DNA of 64,000 bases from Bacillus sp. X1(2014) (GTDB lineage: Bacteria; Bacillota; Bacilli; Bacillales_B; DSM-18226), in contig NZ_VEED01000022.1 in NCBI RefSeq assembly GCF_007678255.1, positions 1 through 64,000 on the forward strand, given 5' to 3'. The first letter of the stretch is position 1; every line of letters starts with the position of its first letter. The position numbers were made by a program, and so were the translations under genes. The notes below the pieces were generated by a model. That model worked only from the letters and a program-made list of their open reading frames with translations, searched no databases and was not told the origin of the DNA. This document shows, piece by piece, positions 53,892-62,588 of the stretch.

Positions 53892-54740
53892 TTAATAACA
53901 ATAAGAATCGTCGCTGAGGCTCACTCCCAAACCTAAACTAAACTCAATTTCCGCATCACATAAATCATACTTATCCATGAGTATTTCATGAAAAAGTACG
54001 CAAAACTTATTCTCTGCGATTCCATAAAAATAGGCGAATGGATTTTTGACATTTCTTTTGAACTTTAACCTTCTTATGAGCTGCTTAAAGGATTGGATGG
54101 CAATATCTTGGATGTGATGGAAATCAAATTCCCAACTGTAGCTGGCTGCAGCTAGATTCACCGTCCTCCAATACTCTTCGATGGTCTTTGCTTCAGGAAA
54201 AAAGCATTTTACCAGCTGGACAAATGGTTGTGGAACTCGGTCGCTCACAAAAGTATGATCTAATTCGGGCGATTCTTCTTTACGTTCTTTTATCTTTTGA
54301 TCTTTTTCAGTTTTTAAAAGATTATTAGTTTCTTTAGGGTAGTCCAGGATTTCCTCTTTAGGTGGTTCATTTGCAGGATAACGATTGATGATATACAAGT
54401 TACTAGATTGCGAACCGTTCTTTCTTTCTGTTTCATAAACGGTTAGAATTCCTAATTCTTTTGCTTTTAGAATCATCCGTTTAAAAGTAGAGCGCGAGAT
54501 TCCATTAAGGTCGTATTCTTCGTGAATCGCTTTTAAGATGGTACCAATTTTGGCATTGCATACGCCAAGTATTTTTGCAGAAAAACGAACCAGCCGCTTA
54601 AACCCAACTAATTCTCCTTTAGAAAAATCATGCTTGTAGTCTGTTAACCACTTCTCGATATGTGTATTCAATTCCTTCAGCGAACTAAATTGTGAATACT
54701 GCTCGAATCCTTCAATATAGCCTGATTTTAAACCCGCCAT
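53892..54740 (-). CDS. replication-initiator-like winged-helix protein
   Basis: 282 residues from ATG 54740 (GAGGG ribosome site 11 nt upstream; the frame to 54785 precedes it). A winged-helix-like region at about 45-125 contains KLVRF-like basic stretches, TILKAIHEEYDLNGISRSTF and KRMILKAKELGILTVYETER, which resembles the plan of plasmid and phage initiators. An acidic linker follows, then a helical C-terminal part (SYSWEFDFHHIQDIAIQSFK). Upstream lies a 15-bp inverted repeat (54841-54907) that could be its site. Similar proteins are often called cytosolic protein in Bacillus. Confidence 0.55.
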   Translation of the reverse strand: MAGLKSGYIEGFEQYSQFSSLKELNTHIEKWLTDYKHDFSKGELVGFKRLVRFSAKILGVCNAKIGTILKAIHEEYDLNGISRSTFKRMILKAKELGILTVYETERKNGSQSSNLYIINRYPANEPPKEEILDYPKETNNLLKTEKDQKIKERKEESPELDHTFVSDRVPQPFVQLVKCFFPEAKTIEEYWRTVNLAAASYSWEFDFHHIQDIAIQSFKQLIRRLKFKRNVKNPFAYFYGIAENKFCVLFHEILMDKYDLCDAEIEFSLGLGVSLSDDSYCY

Positions 54741-54840
54741 TTTGTAACACCCTCTACCGCTTAGTTTGTGCTTTTCAATCGTCAAGTTAACAATTCCAGC
54801 ACCTTCACGATAGCGGTTTTTACAGTACGAATCGAACGAC

Positions 54841-54907
54841 CAAAATTCACTTTTGGAGCCGTTTTTGTAATAAAACGTGTCATTTTGGGGGTCAAAAGTG
54901 AATTTTG
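54841..54907. repeat. 15-bp perfect inverted repeat
   Basis: CAAAATTCACTTTTG (54841-54855) and its exact inverse CAAAAGTGAATTTTG (54893-54907). Each arm is followed by a related block (GAGCCGTTTTTG and GAGGCCGATTTTTG), so there is also a diverged direct repeat. It lies 100-167 bp upstream of the initiator-like gene. Confidence 0.75.
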
Positions 54908-55179
54908 AGGCCGATTTTTGCCATTTTAGCTATTTTTCATATCAATTTGTAGACCGAGGGGATGGCTGGCCCGGTTCTTATGGTCCAGGGGCTAACTTGA
55001 CTAAAAACAGGAGAACTGCCCCTCTGAGGAGTGATTTTTGAAGGCGTCCCTCGACAATCCTTTTGGCCATTTAGAGTGAGAAAACTATGTGTGGAGCGTG
55101 CGGGGGCATATTTTAACCAAACGTTTGTGTAGTTTCGAAAAGGCGGGGTTTTAGCAGAATAATGGAAGTTTGGAAGAAA

Positions 55180-55395
55180 CTAATCTTTTTTTGTAGAAAA
55201 GAGGGTTATTTCCTGCGGAATTTTCGAGCGTATCTCGACAATCTTCTTGTCTCCTTTGGTGGTAATTGCTTCTGATTCAGTACTTGCATCCCATTCAACC
55301 AAGCGTTTGATTAGTATGGCATAAATAGAATTTAGTCGAATGTACCCTATTGCAGCTGTAGGAGTAGGTCGAATGTTACGAATTAGTTGTTTCAT
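55180..55395 (-). CDS. small protein, best-preserved copy of a local family
   Basis: 71 residues; the core LNSIYAILIKRLVEWDASTE and then KKIVEIRSKIPQEITLF. Diverged, broken copies of the same minus-strand sequence occur at 58143-58400 and 58430-58640, so three copies bracket the two nuclease-like genes. No ribosome site is obvious, and the function is unknown. Confidence 0.35.
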   Translation of the reverse strand: MKQLIRNIRPTPTAAIGYIRLNSIYAILIKRLVEWDASTESEAITTKGDKKIVEIRSKIPQEITLFSTKKD

Positions 55396-55514
55396 ATAAT
55401 ATAAGATTGAATTATACTAAAAATATAATTTACATATTTTGGTCAGTGTTCCTTTACATTCTAACTACTGAATGGAAGAGATAAATCAATTTATAAGTAC
55501 AAAGGGGGAGAAAA

Positions 55515-57134
55515 ATGAATATTGCATTATTAAATGATTACAAGATAGACATTGAGAGTTTAAGTTTAGAATTAGAAGAAAAGGGCTATGAACGAAAAGA
55601 AGTGAAAGAAAAGTTAAATGAACGCTTTCGGAGGTTCTCACAAAAAGGAGATTTTCGGTGTTTTTGTTGTAATGAGCGTGTGGAGATGGTATTAACCCTT
55701 GATAAAACTTTCCATTTTAGACATTTTGACAAGAAGCAATGTTCATTTAGTGAAAACCACAAAACATACACACGGCAAAAGGAGAATTTAGAAGATGTTC
55801 CTACACATCGAGCAGGTAAAGCAATATTAAAAACTTACCTAGAAGGAGCGTGTAAAACTAATAAAATACGATTGACTGACGGATATCATTGTAAGAGTAC
55901 GCTTTCTTTTGTTCCTGACTTTATTTTAGAGTTTACCAATGGCCAAAAATGGGCGATTGATTATTTAACAGGGTTAAAAAATGATATAAAATATGCAAAT
56001 AGCTTAATTAAACGTAAAAATACATATATTCAGCATCATTTCACCCCAATTTTTTTAATAGACAGTTATTGGTTAGCATATGAGTCTGAAATAAATCATG
56101 TATCCTTAGTAGACGGAGAATTATTGTGTGTGGGTCAATCAAAACAAGATCATTTATGGACGAGTTTTATTAAAGGATTGGACCAAAATCTGCAAAATAC
56201 TCTACTCAATAATCGTCCTTATAGTTTTCAAGTAAAAAGTATGGTTTATGTTTCCCCTCATGAACGTGAAGTAAATATCATCCGATTTTTACAAGAAACT
56301 CACAACCCCAAGAAGACAAGGACAGTATATAAGCCAATAAAAATCCCATTAGAACAAGCATTGATGATCAACCAGGAGCAATCTAATTTCACATATACAG
56401 AAAAGAATGAAAATGAGTATAAAGAAGAACTTAAAAGGCAACTTACAAGAATATATCAAGAACAAGTAGAACTAAGAAAGCAACAAGAATTGGAAAATAC
56501 TAAAAAAGCAGAAGAGGAAAGTAAACTAAGAGAATTTGCCAAGGCTCGTGAAGCTCAGAAACAAAAGGAAATTCAAACAACAAGGGGATATTTTGAAACA
56601 AAGGGTGTTTCTTTTTCAGGTCGTAGTCAGCAGCAAATGGATACTGACTTAAAGAGAGATATGGATTATTTGCAAAAGAAAAATTCAGCAAGGGAACCAT
56701 ACTGGTTAAAACAAGTGGTAAACCATATGTCAGAATTCTATGGTGTTGAGAGTGAAGTTCAAGAACATGCACAGACAATAGTAAAAGATACAGCATCCCA
56801 AAACGTAGTCTCTAGTCCTTCTAATGGAGCCTTAAATATCCCAGAAACTGTGATTGGGGTAACTTCCAAACTTCCAGGCTGGAAGGTAGAGGAAATATTA
56901 AATCATTATGTAAATGGAGAAGCATATTTTACAGGTAACTCTAGAAAGTGGAAAGAAATTGTTTTAAATATCTATTGGGAAATTTATACAAATAAAATAT
57001 CAGTACCTCAGATACTGCAAAAAATTAAAGATAATGGAATTAAATTTGACCAACCCGAAAAAATAATGGCCTTTCCATTAAATGAATATATACAGTATAT
57101 AGGTAAGAAAATAAAAAAGGATGTACGCATTTAA
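55515..57134 (+). CDS. CoiA-like protein with zinc ribbon and nuclease-like core
   Basis: 539 residues; ribosome site AAAGGGGGAG. The N-terminal zinc-binding part has FRCFCCNERVEMVLTLDKTF followed by HFRHFDKKQC, the CoiA layout. Next come AGKAILKTYLEG and the core SFVPDFILEFTNGQKWAIDY, where the D and the (I)DY match the D...E position of CoiA-type PD-(D/E)XK nucleases. A long Glu/Lys/Gln-rich coiled coil (about 300-385) and a helical C-terminal domain follow. CoiA acts in competence; larger relatives occur in mobile and defence islands. The next gene encodes another nuclease-like protein in the same direction. Confidence 0.75.
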   Translation: MNIALLNDYKIDIESLSLELEEKGYERKEVKEKLNERFRRFSQKGDFRCFCCNERVEMVLTLDKTFHFRHFDKKQCSFSENHKTYTRQKENLEDVPTHRAGKAILKTYLEGACKTNKIRLTDGYHCKSTLSFVPDFILEFTNGQKWAIDYLTGLKNDIKYANSLIKRKNTYIQHHFTPIFLIDSYWLAYESEINHVSLVDGELLCVGQSKQDHLWTSFIKGLDQNLQNTLLNNRPYSFQVKSMVYVSPHEREVNIIRFLQETHNPKKTRTVYKPIKIPLEQALMINQEQSNFTYTEKNENEYKEELKRQLTRIYQEQVELRKQQELENTKKAEEESKLREFAKAREAQKQKEIQTTRGYFETKGVSFSGRSQQQMDTDLKRDMDYLQKKNSAREPYWLKQVVNHMSEFYGVESEVQEHAQTIVKDTASQNVVSSPSNGALNIPETVIGVTSKLPGWKVEEILNHYVNGEAYFTGNSRKWKEIVLNIYWEIYTNKISVPQILQKIKDNGIKFDQPEKIMAFPLNEYIQYIGKKIKKDVRI

Positions 57135-57238
57135 GCAATTAATGTTTTAAAGCTATGACGGCAGTGAGTGTTAAAAACATAGGTGTTAGGTACAGAAAAG
57201 AAAGATTATAAATATAAATTGATGGTGAGGATATTTAA

Positions 57239-58030
57239 ATGTATAAAAAGTTGGCTCGTCCCGCTAATTGGCAGGACTTCGAAAGATTAATTTGTGCACT
57301 TTACGAAAAGATTTATGGTATGGTAACTAGTAATCTATATGGACGACATGGGCAAGCCCAGGATGGGGTTGACACCTATTTTAGAGAGATACCTACCTTA
57401 GGAAAGCAGAATGTAGCCATTCAATGTAAAAGATATGAAATTGGTCAGTTAACAACCGATATTATTGATAAGGAACATGACAAGGTGAAGAACTTTCCTA
57501 ATAAAGTTGACACATACATAATTATTACAACTGATAGTACGGATACAGCTTTGCAAAACTATGCCAGTACTAAGAAGGAACCAAAATGTGAATTAGTATT
57601 TTGGGAAACAATTGAAAGTAAGATTCAGATGTATGAAGATATTTTACAAGGCTATTATAAAGAGTTTGTTATTTATAGAGACCCAACAAAAGAAGGGAAT
57701 ACCGCTAGTCAATATTTTGTTTTGGAATTCTCTGGTTCTAGACTTGAATTTCTTATTAGTCGGATCCCTACCTATGAAGGGAAATTTAGTGATACAGGCT
57801 TCTTACTTAACTTACAAACTAAAAAGGCAGCGTATTATCCTGTTAGGAATAAACGTGATTTATTATTTGTTTTTGATACCACTTATGATGCGTTTGCTGT
57901 TTTTCATTTTTTAGAGCAATTTAATGGTTTCAGTTTTTTGGCAAATAAGTCTATCGGTCATGCAGTATTTTTAAACCAACAACAAATTCAAGATGAAGTT
58001 ATTGATTATGAAAAAAGAGTGGGAATTTGA
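57239..58030 (+). CDS. Mrr-like PD-(D/E)XK nuclease domain protein
   Basis: 263 residues. The N-terminal domain opens LARPANWQDFERLICALYEK, then NLYGRHGQAQDGVDTYF and NVAIQCKRY. The D in GVD and the Q-C-K triad are the metal-binding and catalytic residues of Mrr-type nucleases, and the QAQDGVD variant is the one fused to STAND NTPases and other defence effectors. Here the domain stands without an NTPase; the C-terminal half (about 145-263) is not recognised and may be a sensor. It is 104 nt after the CoiA-like gene. A defence role is inferred. Confidence 0.75.
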   Translation: MYKKLARPANWQDFERLICALYEKIYGMVTSNLYGRHGQAQDGVDTYFREIPTLGKQNVAIQCKRYEIGQLTTDIIDKEHDKVKNFPNKVDTYIIITTDSTDTALQNYASTKKEPKCELVFWETIESKIQMYEDILQGYYKEFVIYRDPTKEGNTASQYFVLEFSGSRLEFLISRIPTYEGKFSDTGFLLNLQTKKAAYYPVRNKRDLLFVFDTTYDAFAVFHFLEQFNGFSFLANKSIGHAVFLNQQQIQDEVIDYEKRVGI

Positions 58031-58142
58031 TAGGCAATACTCTTAAATGTATAATCGGATGATATTTCGAAAGCATGATCATTTATTAATAATGAAATAA
58101 AGAGCATACTCTAGGAATGATGAGAGCTTAAGTAACTTTTAA

Positions 58143-58400
58143 TTAAACGCTTGTGAGTTTCGAAAATGTGGGGGAATAACAGAATAATGTAAGTTTATGA
58201 GTAACCCATTTAATTTTGTTGAATGATGGGTTATTTCCTGCGAAATTAATAAATGCTATTCGACATTCTTCATGTCTACTTTGCTGCGGGAATTCATATA
58301 CATCAGTACTTACAGAAGTTTTAACCAAACGTTTGAATAGTATAGCCTATATGATATTTAGTCGAAAGAGTGTCGGTTGGTGACGATAGTGGCAGAAACG
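58143..58400 (-). pseudogene. decayed copy of the 55180 small ORF
   Basis: One minus-strand frame reads TLFRLNII-stop-AILFKRLVKTSVSTDV and aligns with RLNSIYAILIKRLVEWDAST of the copy at 55180; the DNA also matches through GGGTTATTTCCTGCG(G/A)AAT. A stop and frameshifts break it. The left flank shares AAACG(T/C)TTGTG with the first copy. Confidence 0.6.
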
Positions 58401-58429
58401 ACGTTTTTCTCCTATTTTTCGTGCATGTT

Positions 58430-58640
58430 TCAACAATTTATTTTTGCATAGTGGAGGACATAGCTTGATCTATCAATGGCCACAGTGAAACTAATCAATC
58501 GTTTGATTAGAAGAGAAACTTGTGGAAGGTGGTCGATGGTTGTCACTGAAATCCCGTGCCTAGTCACCGTCCGAAGTAGGAAATGTAAAGATGCATGAGC
58601 AAACTTAGAAACCGTGCATGTCACGCCCAGATAGTTCACT
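58430..58640 (-). pseudogene. third, more diverged copy of the small ORF
   Basis: Reads QVSLLIKRLISFTVAIDRSS, corresponding to YAILIKRLVEWDASTES. Similarity outside this core is weak. Confidence 0.4.
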
Positions 58641-58821
58641 AATCCCAATGCTTGTCACTGCCCGGCATTTGACCAAGATAGTTAGCCTTGTTTATTAGTA
58701 GAATTTGAAAAGTACCATCGTTGCTATTATTTCAAGCTTAAGTTCCATGAAAATGATCCAATTGGCGATCTCGGGGTCAGATCCCAGTTCGGCCTATAAT
58801 TAACTATTATCGATCCGTTTT

Positions 58822-58848
58822 AACCGTCTTCTTGGCGGTTTTTTTTGT
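58822..58848 (+). terminator. Rho-independent terminator
   Basis: AACCGTC pairs with GGCGGTT (one G-T) around TTCTT, followed by eight T. The gene it served is not evident. Confidence 0.75.
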
Positions 58849-59174
58849 GTGAACTTTACATCCGTTCAGATTGAAAAGCTTCTCTCTATCATTCTGATGT
58901 TAAGATCGGTTTAAGATGACACAAAGAGATACCCTCGTTGACCCGAGTAATACCATAGATTACTTCATAAAATACTTCAAAGATTACTACAGAGAAAAAA
59001 ATATATGTCGTATTCCACTTCCGAACTCCCCAAAAATATTTTTTAATACCCTGTCCTTTTTTCATTTTCATTTCTATATAAGAGGTAGAAGGAACGTAAG
59101 CCAATCGGTTGGCTAAAATCATCTTAAGAACGAATCAAGGTTCCTTTACATAAAGGTTTAAAGGAGAGGTTCAG

Positions 59175-59888
59175 ATGAGTAGGTTGTTGATTAAGGAAAG
59201 TCCAGTCATGATTATCCCCAGTTTGGCGGTGAAGATTGGTTTGAATGAGGCTGTGGTGCTGCAGCAAATTCATTATTGGCTCGGAATTAGTAAGCATAAG
59301 ATTGAGGGGAGAACCTGGGTGTATAACACGTATGAGGAGTGGCGGAAGCAGCTTCCATTTTGGTCGGTTAGTACCATTAAACGGACGATTCTTTCATTAG
59401 AAACGAAGGGATTACTTCTATCTGCTAATTTTAATCAGATGAAAATGGACAAGACGAAATGGTACAGCATTGACTATGATAAACTGCAAGAGCTTGAAGA
59501 TAGTGCCATTCAAGGTCCAGTAAGTGTAGAGGAACTAGCAACGGAGGAAGAGGCGGAGTATACGAAGGAAATGGATGTCAGTCCAACCGTGAAAGAGGTC
59601 ATTCCGTATGCTGAAATTATCCAATATTTAAATGAGAAGGCGGGAAAGAACTTTAGACCAGGCTCGATTAAAACAAAGGAATTGATTCATGCCAGATATG
59701 GAGAGGGTTTTACGCTTGAGGATTTTAAAAGGGTCATTGATTTAAAGTCAGTAGAATGGCAGTCTGATCTTCAGTGGAATAAATTTCTTCGTCCGGAGAC
59801 GCTATTTGGGACAAAGTTTGAATCCTATCTCAATCAGCAAGAAGAGAAGAAGAAAATGTCTGAGGAGGATTTTAACTTTGACGAGTAA
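59175..59888 (+). CDS. phage-type replication protein (winged helix plus conserved phage C-terminal domain)
   Basis: 237 residues; ribosome site AAAGGAGAGG. The N-terminal winged helix (about 10-105) has IPSLAVKIGLNEAVVLQQIH, YNTYEEWRKQLPFWSVSTIK and RTILSLETKGLLLSANF. The C-terminal domain (about 150-215) reads IIQYLNEKAGKNFRPGSIKT, then FKRVIDLKSVEWQ and FLRPETLFGTKFESYLNQ, the phage replisome-organiser signature. It would bind origin DNA and recruit a helicase loader. It overlaps the next gene by 11 nt. Only two replication genes remain of the prophage. Confidence 0.85.
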   Translation: MSRLLIKESPVMIIPSLAVKIGLNEAVVLQQIHYWLGISKHKIEGRTWVYNTYEEWRKQLPFWSVSTIKRTILSLETKGLLLSANFNQMKMDKTKWYSIDYDKLQELEDSAIQGPVSVEELATEEEAEYTKEMDVSPTVKEVIPYAEIIQYLNEKAGKNFRPGSIKTKELIHARYGEGFTLEDFKRVIDLKSVEWQSDLQWNKFLRPETLFGTKFESYLNQQEEKKKMSEEDFNFDE

Positions 59889-60144
59889 AAAAGAGGTTTA
59901 CACACTTATGAAATTAATCGAGGTCTATTTCGAACAGTTTAAGATCACCCAAGAAAAATTAGATGGTTGGCATAAGGTGTTAAGTAAATATTCGTATGAA
60001 AAACTACACGGAAATCTAATGGAGTTTGTCATTCAATCACCGCATCCTCCAAAGATTAGCGATTTGGTTCAGAATCCATCGAGAGGAGGACGCGATATCC
60101 CACAGGGATATAATTTTGATATAACTGCTGGGGAAGATTGGTAA
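59878..60144 (+). CDS. phage helicase loader/inhibitor-like protein (G39P type)
   Basis: 88 residues from TTG 59878, 8 nt after GAGGAGGA inside the preceding gene; ATG 59908 is the alternative. MTSKKEVYTLMKLIEVYFEQ, then WHKVLSKYSYEKLHGNLMEF and SPHPPKISDLVQNP follow the short helical pattern of SPP1 G39P-like loaders, which hold the replicative helicase at phage origins. Translational coupling with the replisome organiser supports this. Confidence 0.7.
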   Translation: MTSKKEVYTLMKLIEVYFEQFKITQEKLDGWHKVLSKYSYEKLHGNLMEFVIQSPHPPKISDLVQNPSRGGRDIPQGYNFDITAGEDW

Positions 60145-60237
60145 TGACGATCAGACTTTATGAAAATCCAATGCAATAGGTGAATGAATCAAGGAGAACC
60201 GTACCACAAGTACATGAGATTTTTTGAGAATAATTAT

Positions 60238-60348
60238 TTATAATTGGGTGCTTACAATGAAACGGTCTGCAGCCTCTCTAGTAGATTCCTTCCCAGTTAA
60301 ATAGGCTAAAAATGCCTCTAGTTTTAAATCAAATGAATATTTGGCCAT
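60238..60348 (-). pseudogene. IS3-family orfA fragment
   Basis: Reads MAKYSFDLKLEAFLAYLTGK and ESTREAADRFIVSTQL, the N-terminal helix-turn-helix of IS3-group OrfA, then stops. The rest of OrfA and all of OrfB are gone. Confidence 0.7.
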
Positions 60349-60353
60349 AGAAA

Positions 60354-60405
60354 AACTGCACCCCAATTGTTAGTTGTGTCTAACAATTGGGGTGCAGCTC
60401 ATAAT
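60354..60405. mobile_element. hairpin at the left end of the IS3 remnant
   Basis: CTGCACCCCAATTGTTAG is followed 6 nt later by its exact inverse. IS3-group elements carry such a hairpin next to the left inverted repeat, upstream of orfA, where it blocks outside transcription. It also serves as a terminator between the phage genes and the gene at 60494. Confidence 0.65.
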
Positions 60406-60493
60406 TGTGGTCTACCAAAATTGTCTTATTAAACTGTTTCTTTAATTAAAATACTTACAATCCATCAAATAGATATATGCTTCCTATACATAA

Positions 60494-61138
60494 TTATTCA
60501 ACCATTTTACCATGAATCATCATTGTTTTATAATCAATTGTTCCAGTAAATTGATTAGTCACTACTCCGCCAAAAGCATTAGTCCCACGAAATTTTACTA
60601 TAAAGCGAATTCCTTTCTCGAATCCTAAATCTGAGTATCTTGTTTCAACATGTTTGAATGAATCTGGGTCATTCATATTCTCCTTAATCATGTCATTTAC
60701 TTCACGAATAGATCCATCCCAAGGAGAAAATAAACTCTCTATCCATTCTTGGTATTTTTTATGGGCCTTTTTAATTGCTGCTTCTTTTTTCTTAGTAGCT
60801 TCTTGTTGTTTTTTAATTGCATCTGCTTTAGCTTTTTCTTTAGCTTCTGCTTCAGCCCTAGCTTTTTCTTTAGCAATTTGTTCGGGTGTTTTCACGGACT
60901 TTTTTACTTCAGCTTCTTTCTTTTTCTCCGATTCTGTTTTTTGTACTTGTTTAGCTTCGGTTTTCTTTGGAGCCTTGTCATCTTTAGGAGTTAAGGCAAT
61001 AAATAATACGAAGCATAATAATCCAAATATAAAATTCCTTTTTGCTTTTTTGTTTCTCTTAAACAATGAGAAAATAAATAATCCTGAAAATACTAGCCAC
61101 CCCAAAAAGAATATAACAAACACAATTAAATCCCCCAT
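60494..61138 (-). CDS. membrane-anchored protein with Ala/Lys/Glu-rich coiled coil
   Basis: 214 residues. Two N-terminal membrane helices (IVFVIFFLGWLVFSGLFIFS and FIFGLLCFVLFIALT) are followed by a long charged helix (about 52-130, KARAEAEAKEKAKADAIKKQ) of TolA-like composition and a folded C-terminal domain (about 130-214: SPWDGSIREVNDMIKENMND, DSFKHVETRYSDLGF, FIVKFRGTNAFGGVVTNQFT). Related C-terminal domains occur in small secreted Bacillus proteins of unknown role. Confidence 0.75.
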   Translation of the reverse strand: MGDLIVFVIFFLGWLVFSGLFIFSLFKRNKKAKRNFIFGLLCFVLFIALTPKDDKAPKKTEAKQVQKTESEKKKEAEVKKSVKTPEQIAKEKARAEAEAKEKAKADAIKKQQEATKKKEAAIKKAHKKYQEWIESLFSPWDGSIREVNDMIKENMNDPDSFKHVETRYSDLGFEKGIRFIVKFRGTNAFGGVVTNQFTGTIDYKTMMIHGKMVE

Positions 61139-61288
61139 TATCTAGTTTTTTTATCTACTTGTATCTATACCTCGTACTTACATAAATTGAAAATTATTAT
61201 TGATCTAGTTGTTATGCTAGGTAGATAATAAGTAGTGTGCTTTTTTGAATGTTAATAATTGCTTGATAAACAAGAAGAACTGGAATAT

Positions 61289-61990
61289 TTAATATTTTTT
61301 GCCGAACGTTAGTATCACTTTGCTTTTGATTTCAATTCTGCTTCCTTTGTCTAATCGTACATTGTGTATAACAGGAGTACCATACTGATCTAATCCCATC
61401 ATTTCAAGTACAAGTAAACTATCACTTGCATCATAAATAACTAAGCTTCCAAGACCACTTTTAGCATTAATTGTGTATGTGCCTTCTGGTAAGTCCAAAC
61501 CTACCGTATAAAAACCTGTTGTTAAATCAATTTGTTTGTCTTCGCCAATGGTCAATTTTTCAATGTTCGCTTTTAATTCGTTCACTTGCCTTTGTAGCTC
61601 TGACACTTTAGGATTTAACGTGTTCACTTGCCTTTGTAGCTCTGACACTTTAGGATTTAACGTGTTCACTTGGCTTTGTAAAACTGCCACTTTTGGTTTT
61701 AAAGTGTTGATTTGCGTTTGAAGTCCTTTAACTTGTTCATTCAATTTATTTTTAATTACTATTTTATTAGAAGAAACGGAACTGTCGATATTTCCAGTTT
61801 TTAATGATTTAGCCTTTATGTAATAATCTTTTTTTATTTTATAGACACTCGAAGTAACCTTTTTGCCATCAATCGTAACTGAACTCTTTACTAAATAGGC
61901 TTTAACAAAAGAAGTTGCAGCATCAGCTACTCCTACTGAACCAAGAGTGATTGCACCGACTATTAATATACTAATAAATTTCTTTTTCAT
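61289..61990 (-). CDS. secreted coiled-coil protein with tandem 14-residue repeat
   Basis: 233 residues from ATG 61990 behind GGGGGAAAAG; the frame to 62023 precedes that site. The signal peptide ends SVGVADAA. A short beta domain (about 25-75, TSFVKAYLVKSSVTIDGKKV) resembles stalk-type copper-amine-oxidase-like domains. Then comes a coiled coil with two identical units of VNTLNPKVSELQRQ, and a C-terminal beta domain (EGTYTINAKSGLGSLVIYDA). It is exported; function unknown. Confidence 0.75.
   Translation of the reverse strand: MKKKFISILIVGAITLGSVGVADAATSFVKAYLVKSSVTIDGKKVTSSVYKIKKDYYIKAKSLKTGNIDSSVSSNKIVIKNKLNEQVKGLQTQINTLKPKVAVLQSQVNTLNPKVSELQRQVNTLNPKVSELQRQVNELKANIEKLTIGEDKQIDLTTGFYTVGLDLPEGTYTINAKSGLGSLVIYDASDSLLVLEMMGLDQYGTPVIHNVRLDKGSRIEIKSKVILTFGKKY
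61581..61664 (-). repeat. two identical 42-bp tandem repeats
   Basis: Positions 61581-61622 and 61623-61664 are identical and encode the duplicated coiled-coil unit of the 61289 gene. This is recent slippage or unequal exchange. Confidence 0.85.
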
Positions 61991-62143
61991 CTTTTCCCCC
62001 ATAAAAATTAATTGATACTGCAAAAATTATCACTTCTGTTTTAAATAAATAATCCTATTGCTTATTCGCCTTCATATTGTATAGCTGTGCCAATAGCTAT
62101 ACTGGAGATGTTCCACAAAAACAATTCAAAGGTAGCCTCTTCA

Positions 62144-62588
62144 TTAATGCTTACCTCCAGGCATAGGAACTACATAGTAAGTGGAACCAATCTCTTTAGC
62201 TACAGCATTTGCCTCTTCGACTTTTTCATTGTAGTTATCTATCTCACTTATGTACTTGTCGTATTCTTCATTGTATGTATCCAGTTGTTCATTGTAACTA
62301 TCTACTGCTGAAGTATAATCTTCATAATAGTCCTCTGGTATCACATCTGGATATTCTGATTCATAATCTTCTACTTCCTCTTTCAAACCTGTTACCTCAT
62401 CCTCTATCTCGGATAATAAGGTCTTCATAGCCGCCGATACTAGCTTCAAGGTCTGATAGTTCCGTCTTTAGTTCCTCCAATTTAGCTTCTTCATCTTTGT
62501 TCGCAAGTTTTTGACCGCCAACTAATACGAGATTAATAACTCCATAGATTATTCCTATTGTAAATATGCTAAAAATAAAGCGTTTCAT
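62144..62588 (-). pseudogene. exported coiled-coil protein split by one frameshift
   Basis: ATG 62588 with GGGGGAGA ribosome site begins MKRFIFSIFTIGIIYGVINL, one membrane helix, followed by LEELKTELSDLEASIGGYED. The frame then ends, while the next frame continues LLSEIEDEVTGLKEEVEDYE and runs through acidic, Tyr-rich coiled coil to YVVPMPGGKH. A single-base change within CTTATTATCC near 62420 restores one protein of about 147 residues. It is either a true frameshift or a sequence error. Confidence 0.7.

Larger units (their letters stand above)
54741..55514. other. intergenic region with inverted repeat and small ORF
   Basis: Contains the inverted repeat 54841-54907, GC-richer DNA at 54950-55110 with no gene, and the first copy of a small minus-strand ORF family (55115-55395). 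Confidence 0.5.
58031..59174. other. long gene-free region with decayed ORF copies
   Basis: Holds two decayed copies of the 55180 small ORF (58143-58400, 58430-58640), a terminator (58822-58848) and an inverted repeat: TTTAAGATGA near 58909 with TCATCTTAAG near 59120. Two overlapping frames near 58900-59120 lack ribosome sites. CCTTTACATAAAGG at 59149-59162 is a short palindrome just before the next ribosome site. Confidence 0.5.
60145..60493. other. intergenic region with IS3 remnant
   Basis: No intact gene; carries the IS3-family orfA fragment and its end hairpin. The phage genes expected after the loader are missing. Confidence 0.6.

Noticed and set aside
58889..59122. Opposed 77- and 66-codon frames before the phage replication gene
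   Set aside because: Neither has a ribosome site; the region is better described as intergenic with an inverted repeat.
61581..61664. Mobile or regulatory tandem repeat
   Set aside because: The 42-bp repeat is in frame and encodes a coiled-coil unit; simple coding duplication explains it.
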